From Rhodanobacter sp. T12-5 (lineage in GTDB: Bacteria > Pseudomonadota > Gammaproteobacteria > Xanthomonadales > Rhodanobacteraceae): a stretch of 64,000 bases of DNA. The translations under genes and the position numbers were made by a program. Shown piece by piece: positions 24,537 to 32,588 of the stretch. Numbering within the stretch: the stretch's first letter is position 1; the number at the start of each line of letters is the position of its first letter. The stretch lies in contig NZ_NPKN01000001.1 in the NCBI RefSeq assembly GCF_008329435.1, positions 124,001 to 188,000 of the forward strand. Reading direction: 5' to 3'. The notes under the pieces are model-generated. The model did not search any database, was not told the origin of the DNA, and worked only from the letters and a program-made list of their open reading frames with translations.

Positions 24537-25304
24537 ATGAATCATCCGATCGCCATCCCCGCCTGGCAGCGCCCGCACTGGCAGCCCAGCGACGAGGAGA
24601 TCCTGTTGCAGTTCTACGTGTTCGGCAAGTTCGATGCGGTACGCGTGCCTTCCGCCGATTACGGCAGCGCAGGCCTGCCGGTCGGCGTCGAGGCAGTCAG
24701 CCACTATCACAGCGCATTGCGCCAATGGGACGGCTACCCGCTGAAAGGCGCGACGGGCCGCATGTTCAAGGCCGATGCGCCGCAGGCATACCAGCGTGCC
24801 TTTGAAGCGCCCGAAGTGATGGTCGTGCGCGGCACGCTCAAGGACAGCCCGGCCACCGGCTACCTGCGCGACACCCTGGGCGTGCTGGCCGGCATGCTCG
24901 ACATCGGAGGCAGCGTGATCCTCGACCCGCAGACCCTGAGTCTGCTCGACGCCGACGCGTGGCGCCGGAAATACCTGGTCCGCGACGGTGCGCCGATTCG
25001 CAACCACCTGCTGATCCTGCGCGACGGCGAATCCGTGCCGGATCGTTCGTGGATCCACACCCGCGGCATGCGCAAGTTCGGCCGCCCCGACATCAGCATC
25101 CGCCAGGTGCCGGACCGCGCCGTCGACCGCGCCGGTTTGCTGTGCGAGAAGCTGGTGGAGCTGGAAGCGCTCGGCGCGCACTTCAGCGATGGCCAGAGAC
25201 TGGACATCGAGGGCGTGCCCAACGGCGTCGTGGTGCATCTGGGTGGCGGACTGGACGATGCGCGGTTCAACAACACCTACGTCGAGTTCGATTGGCCGGA
25301 GTGA
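24537..25304 (+). CDS. conserved hypothetical protein
   Basis: 255-aa soluble protein that I do not recognise. The ATG at 24537 follows AAGGA at a good distance, and codon use is like its neighbours. No signal peptide or membrane helix is visible. A notable block is WIHTRGMRKFGRPDISIRQV, followed by a likely helix and a last strand-rich part (GVVVHLGGGLDDARFNNTYV). It sits 37 nt after tdk on the same strand, so co-transcription is possible. The acidic C-terminus ends EFDWPE. Confidence 0.7.
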   Translation: MNHPIAIPAWQRPHWQPSDEEILLQFYVFGKFDAVRVPSADYGSAGLPVGVEAVSHYHSALRQWDGYPLKGATGRMFKADAPQAYQRAFEAPEVMVVRGTLKDSPATGYLRDTLGVLAGMLDIGGSVILDPQTLSLLDADAWRRKYLVRDGAPIRNHLLILRDGESVPDRSWIHTRGMRKFGRPDISIRQVPDRAVDRAGLLCEKLVELEALGAHFSDGQRLDIEGVPNGVVVHLGGGLDDARFNNTYVEFDWPE

Positions 25305-25313
25305 GTGGCAGCC

Positions 25314-25390
25314 CCTGTGGGAGTGGCTTCAGCCCCGATGCTCTCCGATACGAAAGACAGAAGCATCGCGACTGAAGTCGCTCCCACAAG
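25314..25390. repeat. REP-like inverted repeat (type A)
   Basis: Left arm CCTGTGGGAGTGGCTTCAGC plus CCCGATGCT (25314-25342) and right arm AGAAGCATCGCGACTGAAGT plus CGCTCCCACAAG (25359-25390) form a long stem. The arms match those of the element at 7472-7538. It separates the hypothetical gene from mutM, which converge here. Confidence 0.8.
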
Positions 25391-25399
25391 CCTGGCGAT

Positions 25400-26227
25400 T
25401 CAACGCTGGCAGCGCGGGCACCAGAATGTCGAACGTTGGCCCAGGGTAACTTGCCGGATCGCCGTGCCACACACTTTGCATGGTTCTCCGGCCCGACCGT
25501 ACACGTTCAATTCGCGGAAGAAATAGCCGGGCAGGCCGTCGGGGCTGATGAAGTCACGCAAGGTCGTGCCGCCGCGTTCGATCGCCCAGGCCAGGATGCG
25601 TTTCACTTCGCCGGCCAGCCGCGCATACCGCGCACGCGAGACCGCCCCTGCCGCACGGCGCGGATCGATGCCGGCGGCGAACAGCGCCTCGCTGGCGTAG
25701 ATGTTGCCGACGCCGACGACGATCGCGTTGTCCATCAGGAACAGTTTCACGGCCGCCGTGCGGCCGCGCGACGTGTGCCACAGCAGGTCGCCGTCGAACG
25801 CATCGGTCAGCGGCTCGGGGCCGAGCTTGGCCAGCAGTTCGTGCGTGGTGCCCGGTGCCTGCCACAGCAGGCAGCCGAACCGGCGCGGATCGGTGAAGCG
25901 CAGGATGCGCGAGGCCTGGGCGCTCGTGGGTTCCAGTGCGATATCGACGTGATCATGCCTGCCCACCGGCGCATCCGGCGGCAGCACGCGCAGCACGCCG
26001 GACATGCCCAGATGCAGCAGTGCACTGCCGGCTCCGGTATGCAGCAGCAGGTATTTTGCGCGCCGTTCCACCGCATCGATGCGCTGGCCCGGCAGCAATT
26101 CGCTGACCTCGCGCGGGATCGGCCAGCGCAGATCGGGCCGACGCAGGATCACCCCGGTGACGCGCCGGCCGATCAGGTACGGTGCGATGCCGCGGCGGGT
26201 GGTTTCGACTTCGGGCAGTTCTGGCAA
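25400..26227 (-). CDS. mutM: MutM: formamidopyrimidine-DNA glycosylase
   Basis: Bifunctional DNA glycosylase/AP lyase removing 8-oxoguanine, 275 aa. The start must be the TTG at 26227, because it puts the catalytic PELPEVE directly after the initiator Met; Pro2 is the nucleophile and Glu3 is essential. No ATG lies at this point. Other motifs are the helix-two-turn-helix around [18 protein letters not shown] and the C-terminal zinc finger CKVCG...WCPRCQ, both complete. Downstream of a DUF4340-like gene on the same strand, 16 nt apart. Confidence 0.96.
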   Translation of the reverse strand: MPELPEVETTRRGIAPYLIGRRVTGVILRRPDLRWPIPREVSELLPGQRIDAVERRAKYLLLHTGAGSALLHLGMSGVLRVLPPDAPVGRHDHVDIALEPTSAQASRILRFTDPRRFGCLLWQAPGTTHELLAKLGPEPLTDAFDGDLLWHTSRGRTAAVKLFLMDNAIVVGVGNIYASEALFAAGIDPRRAAGAVSRARYARLAGEVKRILAWAIERGGTTLRDFISPDGLPGYFFRELNVYGRAGEPCKVCGTAIRQVTLGQRSTFWCPRCQR

Positions 26228-26243
26228 GGGTGGCGTCCGCGGA

Positions 26244-26735
26244 TCAGTGCAGGTCGGTGGTCCGGGTGGCCGGCGAACGCGGCATGTAGCGTGCCGACAC
26301 CAGCGCAATCTGCGGGCCAACGCGCACGTAGTGTTGTGGTCCGGTTACCGACAACTCGCCGAACTCCAGCGATTGGCCGTCCAGATCGAGCACGGCCCGC
26401 GGCGGCGCCAGGCCGATCTTCGACAGATCAAAATCACTGGCCGGCCGCCAGCTGAGCACGTGTGCCGCGGCCGTGTCGGTGAGGTCGCTGAGGCGGGCAT
26501 CGTCGACGCGAGCCGGCGTGCCGTCGGTGCGCCACCAGTGGCCGTCGCGCTTTTCGTAGTGCAGGGGCGGTGCGCCCGGCAGGCTCAGCGCGATGTGGGT
26601 GATGCTCGCCGGATCGAGCGAGGTGAGCGGCGCGGTCCGGTTGCGTGCGTCGCGCTGCAACTGCCAGCCGGCGAGCCCCAGTAGCGCAATGACGGCGAGC
26701 AGCAGAACCACGCGTTGGCGGAGAGCGCGTTTCAT
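26244..26735 (-). CDS. DUF4340-like membrane-anchored protein
   Basis: 163-aa protein with one N-terminal membrane anchor ([16 protein letters not shown]) and a periplasmic beta-rich part. The pattern [17 protein letters not shown] and [16 protein letters not shown] resembles the DUF4340 domain, which is often encoded beside GldF/GldG-like ABC transporter subunits, exactly as here (3 nt after the GldG-like stop). Function unknown; it is probably part of the same transporter. Confidence 0.65.
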   Translation of the reverse strand: MKRALRQRVVLLLAVIALLGLAGWQLQRDARNRTAPLTSLDPASITHIALSLPGAPPLHYEKRDGHWWRTDGTPARVDDARLSDLTDTAAAHVLSWRPASDFDLSKIGLAPPRAVLDLDGQSLEFGELSVTGPQHYVRVGPQIALVSARYMPRSPATRTTDLH

Positions 26736-26738
26736 CGC

Positions 26739-28094
26739 TCAGCGCCGCCGCCGGCGCCATGCGATCAGGCCGCCCGCAAGCAGCAACAGCAAGGGCAGTG
26801 CGATCAGGAAGCCGAAGCTCAATGCATTGAGCCCGGTCTGCGAAATGTCGAGCAGCCGATCCGGTGCGCCGCGTGGCGGCAGCTCGACCAGCTTGTCGTC
26901 GCCGAGCAACCAGTCGAAAACGCGCTCGCCCAGCGCGCGATTGCCGCCGTTGCCGAGGAAGGTGTTGGACAGGAAGTCGCCGTCGCCGATCACCACCACG
27001 CGCTGTTCGCTCTTGTCCGGGCTCGGCGACAGTCGGCTAAGCGCGAAGCCGAAGTCCAGCGGGCCTTTCAGTTCGCCGGCGTCGGCATTGAAGCGGATGT
27101 CGGAAGCCTTCGTGTTGTCGATCGGCTGGAACTCGGTCCAGCTCTGCGCCGTCGAACGCAGCAGCGGCGCGACCGCCCAGGCGGTCTGCGCCACCTGCGC
27201 CAAGGCCGACGCCTGCGGGAACAGCGTGGTCAGCGTGAAGCCGCGGGTGATCGCCTGCGGCGGATAGTCGCCCAGCGCAATCATGCGTGGATCGTGCAGG
27301 CCCAGTGCGCTGCCGGAGCCGTCGACCAGTACGCCGGGCAAGACACGCACGCCGAGTGCGGCAGCCAGCGGGGCGAGGCCGAGATCGTCGTTTGCCGGCT
27401 CGGTCAGCCATAGCAGGTTGCCGCCGTTCTGCACATAACCGACCAACGCCTGCACTGCGCCGGGCGCCAGCGTCATGGTGGGGCTGGCCAGCACCACCAG
27501 GTCGGTGTGTTCGGGCACCGCGGCGACCTGGGCAAAGTTCAGCGGCACTGCGCGCATGCCGCGCGATTCCAGCGAACCCATGAACGTGCCGACGTCGGCG
27601 TTGGCCTGCCCATCGGCCCGTCGCTCGCCGTCGCCGGTGACGAACGCGACGATGCGGTCGCTGCCGCGCACCAGCCGCTCCAGCGCATTGGTGAGGCTGC
27701 GTTCGGACAGTTCGTCCAGTCGCTGCTCGCGATCCTTGTAGTGCAGGATCAACGCACCGTCGACCGTGATGCCGAGCTCGCGCATCTTCGCCGGGTCGAG
27801 CTGCGGGTCGACGAAACGCAGCCCGAGGTCGGGCTTCACCGCCTGGTAGCGCTGCAGGAAGCCGGCGATGGTCTGGCGCAGGTTGCCCTGCGGATTGGCG
27901 TAGCTGACGACCTCGACCGGTCCGTCGAGTTTTGCCAGCACGGCGCGACTCTCCGCCGACAGGCTGGTGCGGCCATTCGCGGTCCAGTCGGCCCGATAGC
28001 CGTAGCGGGTGCTCAGGTAACCGATCGCGGCGAACGCCAGCAACAGCAGCGCGGCGAACAACCAGCCGTCCAGACGTCTGAAAAGATGACGCAT
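26739..28094 (-). CDS. GldG-like ABC transporter auxiliary protein
   Basis: 451-aa protein with an N-terminal membrane helix (WLFAALLLLAFAAIGYLS), a large periplasmic GldG/IFT52-like domain (from about residue 40; VVVLASPTMTLAPGAVQALV lies inside it), a second membrane helix near the C-terminus (FLIALPLLLLLAGGLIAW) and a final run of arginines. It is translationally coupled to the permease by an ATGA overlap at 28094. In Bacteroidetes, GldA-GldF-GldG serve gliding. In Proteobacteria the same module is an ABC exporter of unknown cargo. Confidence 0.8.
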   Translation of the reverse strand: MRHLFRRLDGWLFAALLLLAFAAIGYLSTRYGYRADWTANGRTSLSAESRAVLAKLDGPVEVVSYANPQGNLRQTIAGFLQRYQAVKPDLGLRFVDPQLDPAKMRELGITVDGALILHYKDREQRLDELSERSLTNALERLVRGSDRIVAFVTGDGERRADGQANADVGTFMGSLESRGMRAVPLNFAQVAAVPEHTDLVVLASPTMTLAPGAVQALVGYVQNGGNLLWLTEPANDDLGLAPLAAALGVRVLPGVLVDGSGSALGLHDPRMIALGDYPPQAITRGFTLTTLFPQASALAQVAQTAWAVAPLLRSTAQSWTEFQPIDNTKASDIRFNADAGELKGPLDFGFALSRLSPSPDKSEQRVVVIGDGDFLSNTFLGNGGNRALGERVFDWLLGDDKLVELPPRGAPDRLLDISQTGLNALSFGFLIALPLLLLLAGGLIAWRRRRR

Positions 28095-28849
28095 CAGCCA
28101 CGCTCCCTGTCGGCGCCCAGTCGCCGCGTGGCCAGTGCCAGCGCCAGCACGATCAGCAAAACGAACCACACGATGTCGGCGCTCGATACCAGTCCGCGCA
28201 GCAACGGCTGCAGGTGGGTGCTCATCGCCAGCCAGTTGATCGCGCCGCCGTTCATGCCGGCCATCTGCGCACCGAGGTTCACTTCCCACAGCGCCAGCGT
28301 GGCGATCAGTGCGCCGGCGGCAGCGATCGCCGGGTGCGAGGCAAAGCTCGAACAGGCCACGCCGATGGCGGCCAGTGCGGCCAGCATCAGCACCAGGCCC
28401 ACGGTGGCGGAGGTGAGTTTGCCCCAATCCAGGTGGGTGGCGTGCGCCAATACCAGCGGCATGGTCAGGGTCAACGCCAGCCACAGCAGCAACCAGCCCA
28501 GCACCGCCAGATACTTGCCCAGCACGATGCGCGAGGCCGGCACGCCGGCGGCGAACAGCAGCGGCAGGGTGCCGTTGCGGCGTTCGCCGGCGATCACCGA
28601 CATGCTCAGCAGCGGCACCACCAGGAACGCCAGCTGCGCCAACTGGCCGAGCAGCGGCACGGCGACCAGATCGGTGAAGCCGGGACCGTCCGGCAACGCC
28701 GCGCGCTGGATCTGTCCGGCCAGGAAACTGCCCAGCAACAGGGTGAAGTTCCAGCCCAGCCATCCCAGCGTCAGCGCCGCCAGCACCCAGGCCAGCGGGC
28801 GTACCAGCAATCGGCGCCATTCGAGCCGCGTCACAGCCAGGAGACTCAT
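28094..28849 (-). CDS. ABC-2 type permease (GldF-like)
   Basis: 251-aa inner-membrane permease with six or so helices (WVLAALTLGWLGWNFTLLLG first), taken from the ATG at 28849, which overlaps the ATPase stop (ATGA). The cytoplasmic segment VIAGERRNGTLPLLFAAGVP is the signature of ABC-2 / GldF-type permeases (the E-RxxGT-LL pattern). It pairs with the ATP-binding subunit encoded just before and the GldG-like subunit just after. Confidence 0.85.
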   Translation of the reverse strand: MSLLAVTRLEWRRLLVRPLAWVLAALTLGWLGWNFTLLLGSFLAGQIQRAALPDGPGFTDLVAVPLLGQLAQLAFLVVPLLSMSVIAGERRNGTLPLLFAAGVPASRIVLGKYLAVLGWLLLWLALTLTMPLVLAHATHLDWGKLTSATVGLVLMLAALAAIGVACSSFASHPAIAAAGALIATLALWEVNLGAQMAGMNGGAINWLAMSTHLQPLLRGLVSSADIVWFVLLIVLALALATRRLGADRERG

Positions 28850-29610
28850 GCGGCCCGCGCCGGTTGATGGCTGCCGTTCATCGCGATCTCGAAGAAGGTT
28901 TTTTCCAGCGTCGCATGGTCGTCGGCGTGTACCGGGCCATCGTGCCGCAACGTACCTTCGTGCAGGATAGCCACGCGATCGCAGACCGCGGTGACCTCGG
29001 CCAGCAGGTGGGTGGACAGGATCACGGCAGTACCGGCGGCGGCCTGCTCGCGGATCAGCGCGCGCAAGCCGGCCACCTGCACCGGGTCGAGCGCATTGGC
29101 CGGTTCGTCCAGCACCAGCAGGGCCGGGCGATGCAGCAGCGCGCAGGCCAGCCCCAGCCGCTGGCGCTGGCCTTGCGACAGCACGCCGGCCAGGCGACGG
29201 GCCAGCGGTTGCAGCTCCAGCCGCTCGATGATCGCGCTGCGGGCCGCGCGCAAGGCGCTGCCGTTCAGGCCGCGCAGGCGGCCGTGTGCGTCGAGATGCT
29301 CGTTGACGGTGAGTTCGGCCCACACCGGCGCGCGTTCGGGCAGCCAGCCGATCAGCGTGCGCGCCAGTTCGGGATGCTCCAGGAAATCCTCGCCGTTCAG
29401 CCGGATACCACCACTGTCGGGCCGCAGCGCGCCGGCAATCATCGACAGCGTGGTCGATTTGCCGGCCCCGTTCACGCCGAGCAGGCCCATTACCTCCCCG
29501 CTGCGCAGGGCCAGGCTGAGGTCCTGCACGGCCTGGCGGCCGGCGCGGCGGCGGCTGAGCAGGTCCAGTTGCAGTACGGTCTTTGGTGAGGCTGGGGTGA
29601 TCGATGTCAT
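28846..29610 (-). CDS. ABC transporter ATP-binding protein (GldA-like)
   Basis: 254-aa ATPase of an ABC-2 exporter. Walker A is GVNGAGKST, Q-loop region LIGWLPERAPVWAELTVNEH, signature LSQGQRQRLGLA, Walker B ALLVLDEP, and switch His in ILSTHLL. The signature has SQGQ where LSGGQ is typical, a common variant in this subfamily. It is the first gene of the four-gene unit with permease, GldG-like and DUF4340-like proteins. Cargo unknown. Confidence 0.9.
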   Translation of the reverse strand: MTSITPASPKTVLQLDLLSRRRAGRQAVQDLSLALRSGEVMGLLGVNGAGKSTTLSMIAGALRPDSGGIRLNGEDFLEHPELARTLIGWLPERAPVWAELTVNEHLDAHGRLRGLNGSALRAARSAIIERLELQPLARRLAGVLSQGQRQRLGLACALLHRPALLVLDEPANALDPVQVAGLRALIREQAAAGTAVILSTHLLAEVTAVCDRVAILHEGTLRHDGPVHADDHATLEKTFFEIAMNGSHQPARAA

Positions 29611-29678
29611 TGCGTGATTGTCACGGCGCCCCCACTGTTAAACAACAGGGCCGATGCAGGCTCGCGAATAACATCAGC

Positions 29679-29710
29679 TTGACGCCCGGCTCTTGACGGG
29701 CTGCTATGAT
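29679..29710 (+). promoter_or_regulatory. sigma-70 promoter of the desaturase gene
   Basis: Extended -10 element TGC-TATGAT (29702-29710) with TTGACG 20 nt upstream (29679-29684). The spacer is long, but the extended -10 could compensate. The start codon of the desaturase gene lies 75 nt downstream. Confidence 0.5.
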
Positions 29711-29784
29711 TCGTGTCTTACACCATGCTGGCGGGTACGGAAACCCCTGATTTACACTGACTTACCCCTCACCCGGTGCCTTCC

Positions 29785-30981
29785 ATGCTCGATGCAGTGC
29801 TCAATTTCCTGAACAACGGTCTTGCCCATGCAAGTTGGGGCCAGATCGCCGTTTACATGCTGATCGTGACCCAGCTCACCATCTTCACGGTGACGCTGTA
29901 TCTGCATCGCAGCCAGACCCATCGCGGCGTGGATTTCCACCCGGTGCTGGCGCACTTCTTCCGTTTCTGGGGCTGGCTCACCACCGGCATGGTCACGCGC
30001 GAGTGGGTGGCGGTGCATCGCAAGCACCACGCGAAGGTCGAGACCGAGGAAGATCCGCACAGCCCGATGATCTACGGCATCAAGAAGGTGTTCTGGGACG
30101 GCGTCTCGCTGTACCGCGACGCCTGCGAGTCGAAGCAGGACATGGAGCAGTACGGCCGTGGCACCCCGGACGACTGGGTCGAACACAAGGTCTATGGCGC
30201 GCATCCGTACTGGGGCCCGACCCTGATGCTGTTCATCAGCATCGCACTGTTCGGCGTGATCGGCGCGGCGCTGTGGGCCGTGCAGATGATCTGGATCCCG
30301 TTCTGGGCCGCCGGCTTCGTCAACGGCATCGGCCACTGGGCCGGCTATCGCAATTTCGAGAGCGCCGACACCGCGCGCAACCTGATCCCGTGGGGTTTCT
30401 GGATCGGCGGTGAAGAGCTGCACAACAATCATCATGCGTTCCCCAGCTCGGCCAAGTTCGCGCTGCGCAAGTGGGAATTCGACATCGGTTGGGCGGCGAT
30501 CTGCGGCCTGCGCGCGGTGGGTTTGGCCAAGGTGCTGCGCGTGGCCCCGTCGCTGGACGTGCGTCCGAACGTGCGCCTGCCCGACGCCGACACGCTTAAA
30601 GCCGTGCTCACCCACCGCTTCCAGGCGATGACCGACTACTACCGTGGCGTGATCCTGCCGACCATCGGCGACGAGGCGCAGCACGCTGGCGAAAGCCTGA
30701 AGTCGATGCCGCGGCGGATCCGTCTGGCCATGGCCGACGGTGGCCGCTGGCTGGACAGCGAAGGCCGCGAGCGCATGCAGGCCGTGCTGGCCAAGCGGCC
30801 GACCCTGGCGGTCGTGGTCGATTTCCGCAGCCGCCTCGCCGCCCTGATGGAGCAGCGCGGTGCCGAGCAGGCCTTGAAGGGTTTGCAGCAGTGGATCCAC
30901 GAAGCCGAGGAAAGCGGTATCCGTGCCTTGCAGGATTTCGCCCAGCGGCTGAAGGGTTACACCGTGGCTGCGGCGGCCTGA
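29785..30981 (+). CDS. membrane fatty acid desaturase (delta-9 type)
   Basis: 398-aa di-iron membrane desaturase that introduces a cis double bond into acyl chains. The ATG at 29785 is preferred over an in-frame GTG three codons earlier. The three histidine boxes are complete: HRSQTHR, HRKHH and HNNHH, between membrane pairs at residues 20-40, 58-75 and 150-190. A helical C-terminal extension of about 130 residues (after RVAPSLDVRPNV) exceeds the core fold. It is a likely membrane-fluidity gene, either acyl-CoA or acyl-lipid specific. A terminator follows. Confidence 0.92.
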   Translation: MLDAVLNFLNNGLAHASWGQIAVYMLIVTQLTIFTVTLYLHRSQTHRGVDFHPVLAHFFRFWGWLTTGMVTREWVAVHRKHHAKVETEEDPHSPMIYGIKKVFWDGVSLYRDACESKQDMEQYGRGTPDDWVEHKVYGAHPYWGPTLMLFISIALFGVIGAALWAVQMIWIPFWAAGFVNGIGHWAGYRNFESADTARNLIPWGFWIGGEELHNNHHAFPSSAKFALRKWEFDIGWAAICGLRAVGLAKVLRVAPSLDVRPNVRLPDADTLKAVLTHRFQAMTDYYRGVILPTIGDEAQHAGESLKSMPRRIRLAMADGGRWLDSEGRERMQAVLAKRPTLAVVVDFRSRLAALMEQRGAEQALKGLQQWIHEAEESGIRALQDFAQRLKGYTVAAAA

Positions 30982-31016
30982 TCGCGCAGCCAGGTTTCAC
31001 AAGATGACGTTCCAGC

Positions 31017-31046
31017 AAAGCCCGCCATCTGGCGGGTTTTGCTTTT
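31017..31046 (+). terminator. rho-independent terminator of the desaturase gene
   Basis: Stem CCCGCC-atct-GGCGGG (31021-31036), extended by AAAG/TTTT pairing and followed by TTTTGCTTTT, 40 nt after the stop codon. Confidence 0.88.
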
Positions 31047-31070
31047 GAGAGGTTCGATCGCGGGGAACCG

Positions 31071-31221
31071 ATGACGTTGCGTGTGCTGCTGATCGGTGCC
31101 GCTGGTGTGTTCGGTTCGCGGATCGCTCGTCAACTGGCGGGTGACCCGCGGTTCCGTTTGACTATTGCAGGGCGGCAGCTGGCCGGCCTGCAGGCGTTGC
31201 GCGCGAGTATGGGCGATTCGG
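31071..31221 (+). pseudogene. truncated saccharopine dehydrogenase-like gene (5' end only)
   Basis: The first 49 or so codons read MTLRVLLIGAAGVFGSRIAR followed by QLAGDPRFRLTIAGRQLAGL. This is the Rossmann beta-alpha-beta start of a saccharopine dehydrogenase family NADP-binding domain (GAAGVFGSRIA phosphate loop, then AGR). Coding character stops at about 31221, where the rpmG terminator begins. The frame runs on, but only through terminator and hairpin DNA. The remaining 300 or more codons of such a protein are absent, so this is a remnant, not a functional gene. Confidence 0.65.
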
Positions 31222-31230
31222 CATTCGGCC

Positions 31231-31262
31231 AAACAAAAAACCCGCCAAGGGGGCGGGTTTTC
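31231..31262 (-). terminator. rho-independent terminator downstream of rpmG
   Basis: On the minus strand the stem AACCCGCC-cccttg-GGCGGGTT is followed by TTTTGTTT, a strong terminator about 110 nt past the rpmG stop. Confidence 0.85.
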
Positions 31263-31273
31263 CTTGAGGCTTC

Positions 31274-31372
31274 ATCGCTGTTGCTATGCAGTAGCAAGAG
31301 CAACAGCGATCCCTGCCTTCGCAGGGATGACCAAATGGCTAGCCACGCGCTGTGCGCGTGGGCCATTTGGTC
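31274..31372. repeat. cluster of three hairpins at the rpmG 3' end
   Basis: Three inverted repeats are stacked end to end: ATCGCTGTTGCT/AGCAACAGCGAT (31274-31310, 12 bp perfect); ATCCCTGC-cttc-GCAGGGAT (31309-31328); and a compound stem GACCAAATGGC-tag-CCACGCGC-tgt-GCGCGTGG-GCCATTTGGTC (31329-31372). The outer arm of the last one overlaps the rpmG stop codon. The middle element resembles a widespread CCCTGC-CTTC-GCAGGG intergenic repeat of this order. With the pseudogene and the terminators it fills the 389-nt gap 30982-31370. Confidence 0.75.
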
Positions 31373-31538
31373 ACTTGATCTTGCCTTCCTTGTAGATCAC
31401 GTGCTTGCGCACGACCGGATCGTATTTCTTGAATTCGAACTTTTCCGGCGTGTTCTTCTTGTTCTTCTGCGTGGTGTAGAAGTGGCCGGTGCCGGCCGAG
31501 GAGATCATGCGGATCTTGTCTTGGGTCTTGTTAGCCAT
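31371..31538 (-). CDS. rpmG: RpmG: 50S ribosomal protein L33
   Basis: 55-aa ribosomal protein L33. The ATG at 31538 gives [20 protein letters not shown], the standard start, preceded by TGAGGAT. Zinc-ligand cysteines are absent (C-minus paralogue type), as in most Gammaproteobacteria. Second gene of the rpmB-rpmG operon, 10 nt after rpmB. The stop codon lies inside a long hairpin. Confidence 0.98.
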   Translation of the reverse strand: MANKTQDKIRMISSAGTGHFYTTQKNKKNTPEKFEFKKYDPVVRKHVIYKEGKIK

Positions 31539-31548
31539 GGTTTGATCC

Positions 31549-31785
31549 TCAGACCTTTTCGCCGCGGGCGCGCATGTCGGCAATCACGGCCTCGATGCCA
31601 TTCTTGTCGATGGTGCGCAGGGCGTTGTTGGAAACGCGCAGCTTGATCCAGCGGTTCTCGCTGGCCACCCAGAAACGACGCTCATGCAGGTTCGGCAACC
31701 AGCGGCGACGGGTACGGTTGTTGGCATGCGAAACGTTGTTGCCGCTCTGCACACCCTTACCGGTGACTTGACATACACGGGCCAT
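31549..31785 (-). CDS. rpmB: RpmB: 50S ribosomal protein L28
   Basis: 78-aa ribosomal protein L28 beginning [20 protein letters not shown], with a strong ribosome site ACGGAGGT. The extended ORF to 32082 is an artefact of the open upstream frame. It heads the rpmB-rpmG operon and is divergent from secB. Confidence 0.98.
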   Translation of the reverse strand: MARVCQVTGKGVQSGNNVSHANNRTRRRWLPNLHERRFWVASENRWIKLRVSNNALRTIDKNGIEAVIADMRARGEKV

Positions 31786-31949
31786 GACGACCTCCGTAAT
31801 TATTTTCTGACACCCGTTGGCCAGGGTGTGATCGGCCCAGCGGCGCCATGCGCCACGCGATGCTGGAGGTTGTTGCAACGCATGATCGTGAGGTCCGTAC
31901 CGCGTGGCGGACCGCCCGGATATACCGGGTCGACATAGGCGAGCCGCGT

Positions 31950-31979
31950 ATTCTCGCAGAAAAACAAGGCTGTGCGCAA
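31950..31979 (-). promoter_or_regulatory. candidate promoter of rpmB-rpmG
   Basis: On the minus strand TTGCGC (31974-31979), an 18-nt spacer and GAGAAT (31950-31955) lie 165 nt upstream of rpmB. The 290-nt gap between rpmB and secB otherwise shows no ORF and no clear secB promoter that I can single out. Confidence 0.35.
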
Positions 31980-32075
31980 TCTTGCTGACGCCGTTGGGGG
32001 TCCCGCGGCGTGCGCGCTGCGGGGATGTATGGAACAATTGAGCTCTTTTGACCGACAAAACTTGAGGGATTCCCG

Positions 32076-32579
32076 ATGGCACAAGAGATCACCCACGACC
32101 AGGCCAACGGTCAGGCCATTCAGCCCCAGCTGGCGCTGCAGAAGATCTATGTGAAGGACGTTTCCTTCGAGGCGCCGAACGCGCCGCAGATCTTCCAGGA
32201 GATCGACGAGGCCGACCAGCCGCAGGTACAACTGAATCTGGGGCACACGGCCTCGGACCTGGGCAACAGCCTGTATGAAGTGGTGCTTACGCTGACCCTG
32301 ACCTGCACGATCGGGTCGCGCACCGCGTATCTGGCCGAAGTGAAGCAGGCCGGCCTGTTCGGCGTCGCCGGCTTCAATGACGCCGATCATGCCGGCGTGA
32401 TCGGCAGCTATTGTCCGAACCTGTTGTTCCCGTACGCCCGCCAGGTGATTTCTTCGCTGGTGCTGGAGGGTGGCTTTCCGCCGTTCCTGCTGCAGCCGAT
32501 CAATTTCGATGCACTGTTCGCCGAACAGCAGCGTCGTGCGATGGGCGGCGACGGCGCCCCGGCCACGCTCAACAGCTGA
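32076..32579 (+). CDS. secB: SecB: protein-export chaperone
   Basis: 167-aa cytosolic tetrameric chaperone that keeps preproteins unfolded and delivers them to SecA. Family blocks are [31 protein letters not shown], and [20 protein letters not shown] followed by [17 protein letters not shown]. It is followed 9 nt later by gpsA, the same order as secB-gpsA in E. coli. Confidence 0.98.
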   Translation: MAQEITHDQANGQAIQPQLALQKIYVKDVSFEAPNAPQIFQEIDEADQPQVQLNLGHTASDLGNSLYEVVLTLTLTCTIGSRTAYLAEVKQAGLFGVAGFNDADHAGVIGSYCPNLLFPYARQVISSLVLEGGFPPFLLQPINFDALFAEQQRRAMGGDGAPATLNS

Positions 32580-32588
32580 GCCGAGGGC

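Noticed and set aside
31263..31646. Continuation of the frame from 31071 as a real 191-aa protein
   Set aside because: After about 49 codons it runs through a terminator, three hairpins and antisense rpmG, and protein-like character is lost.
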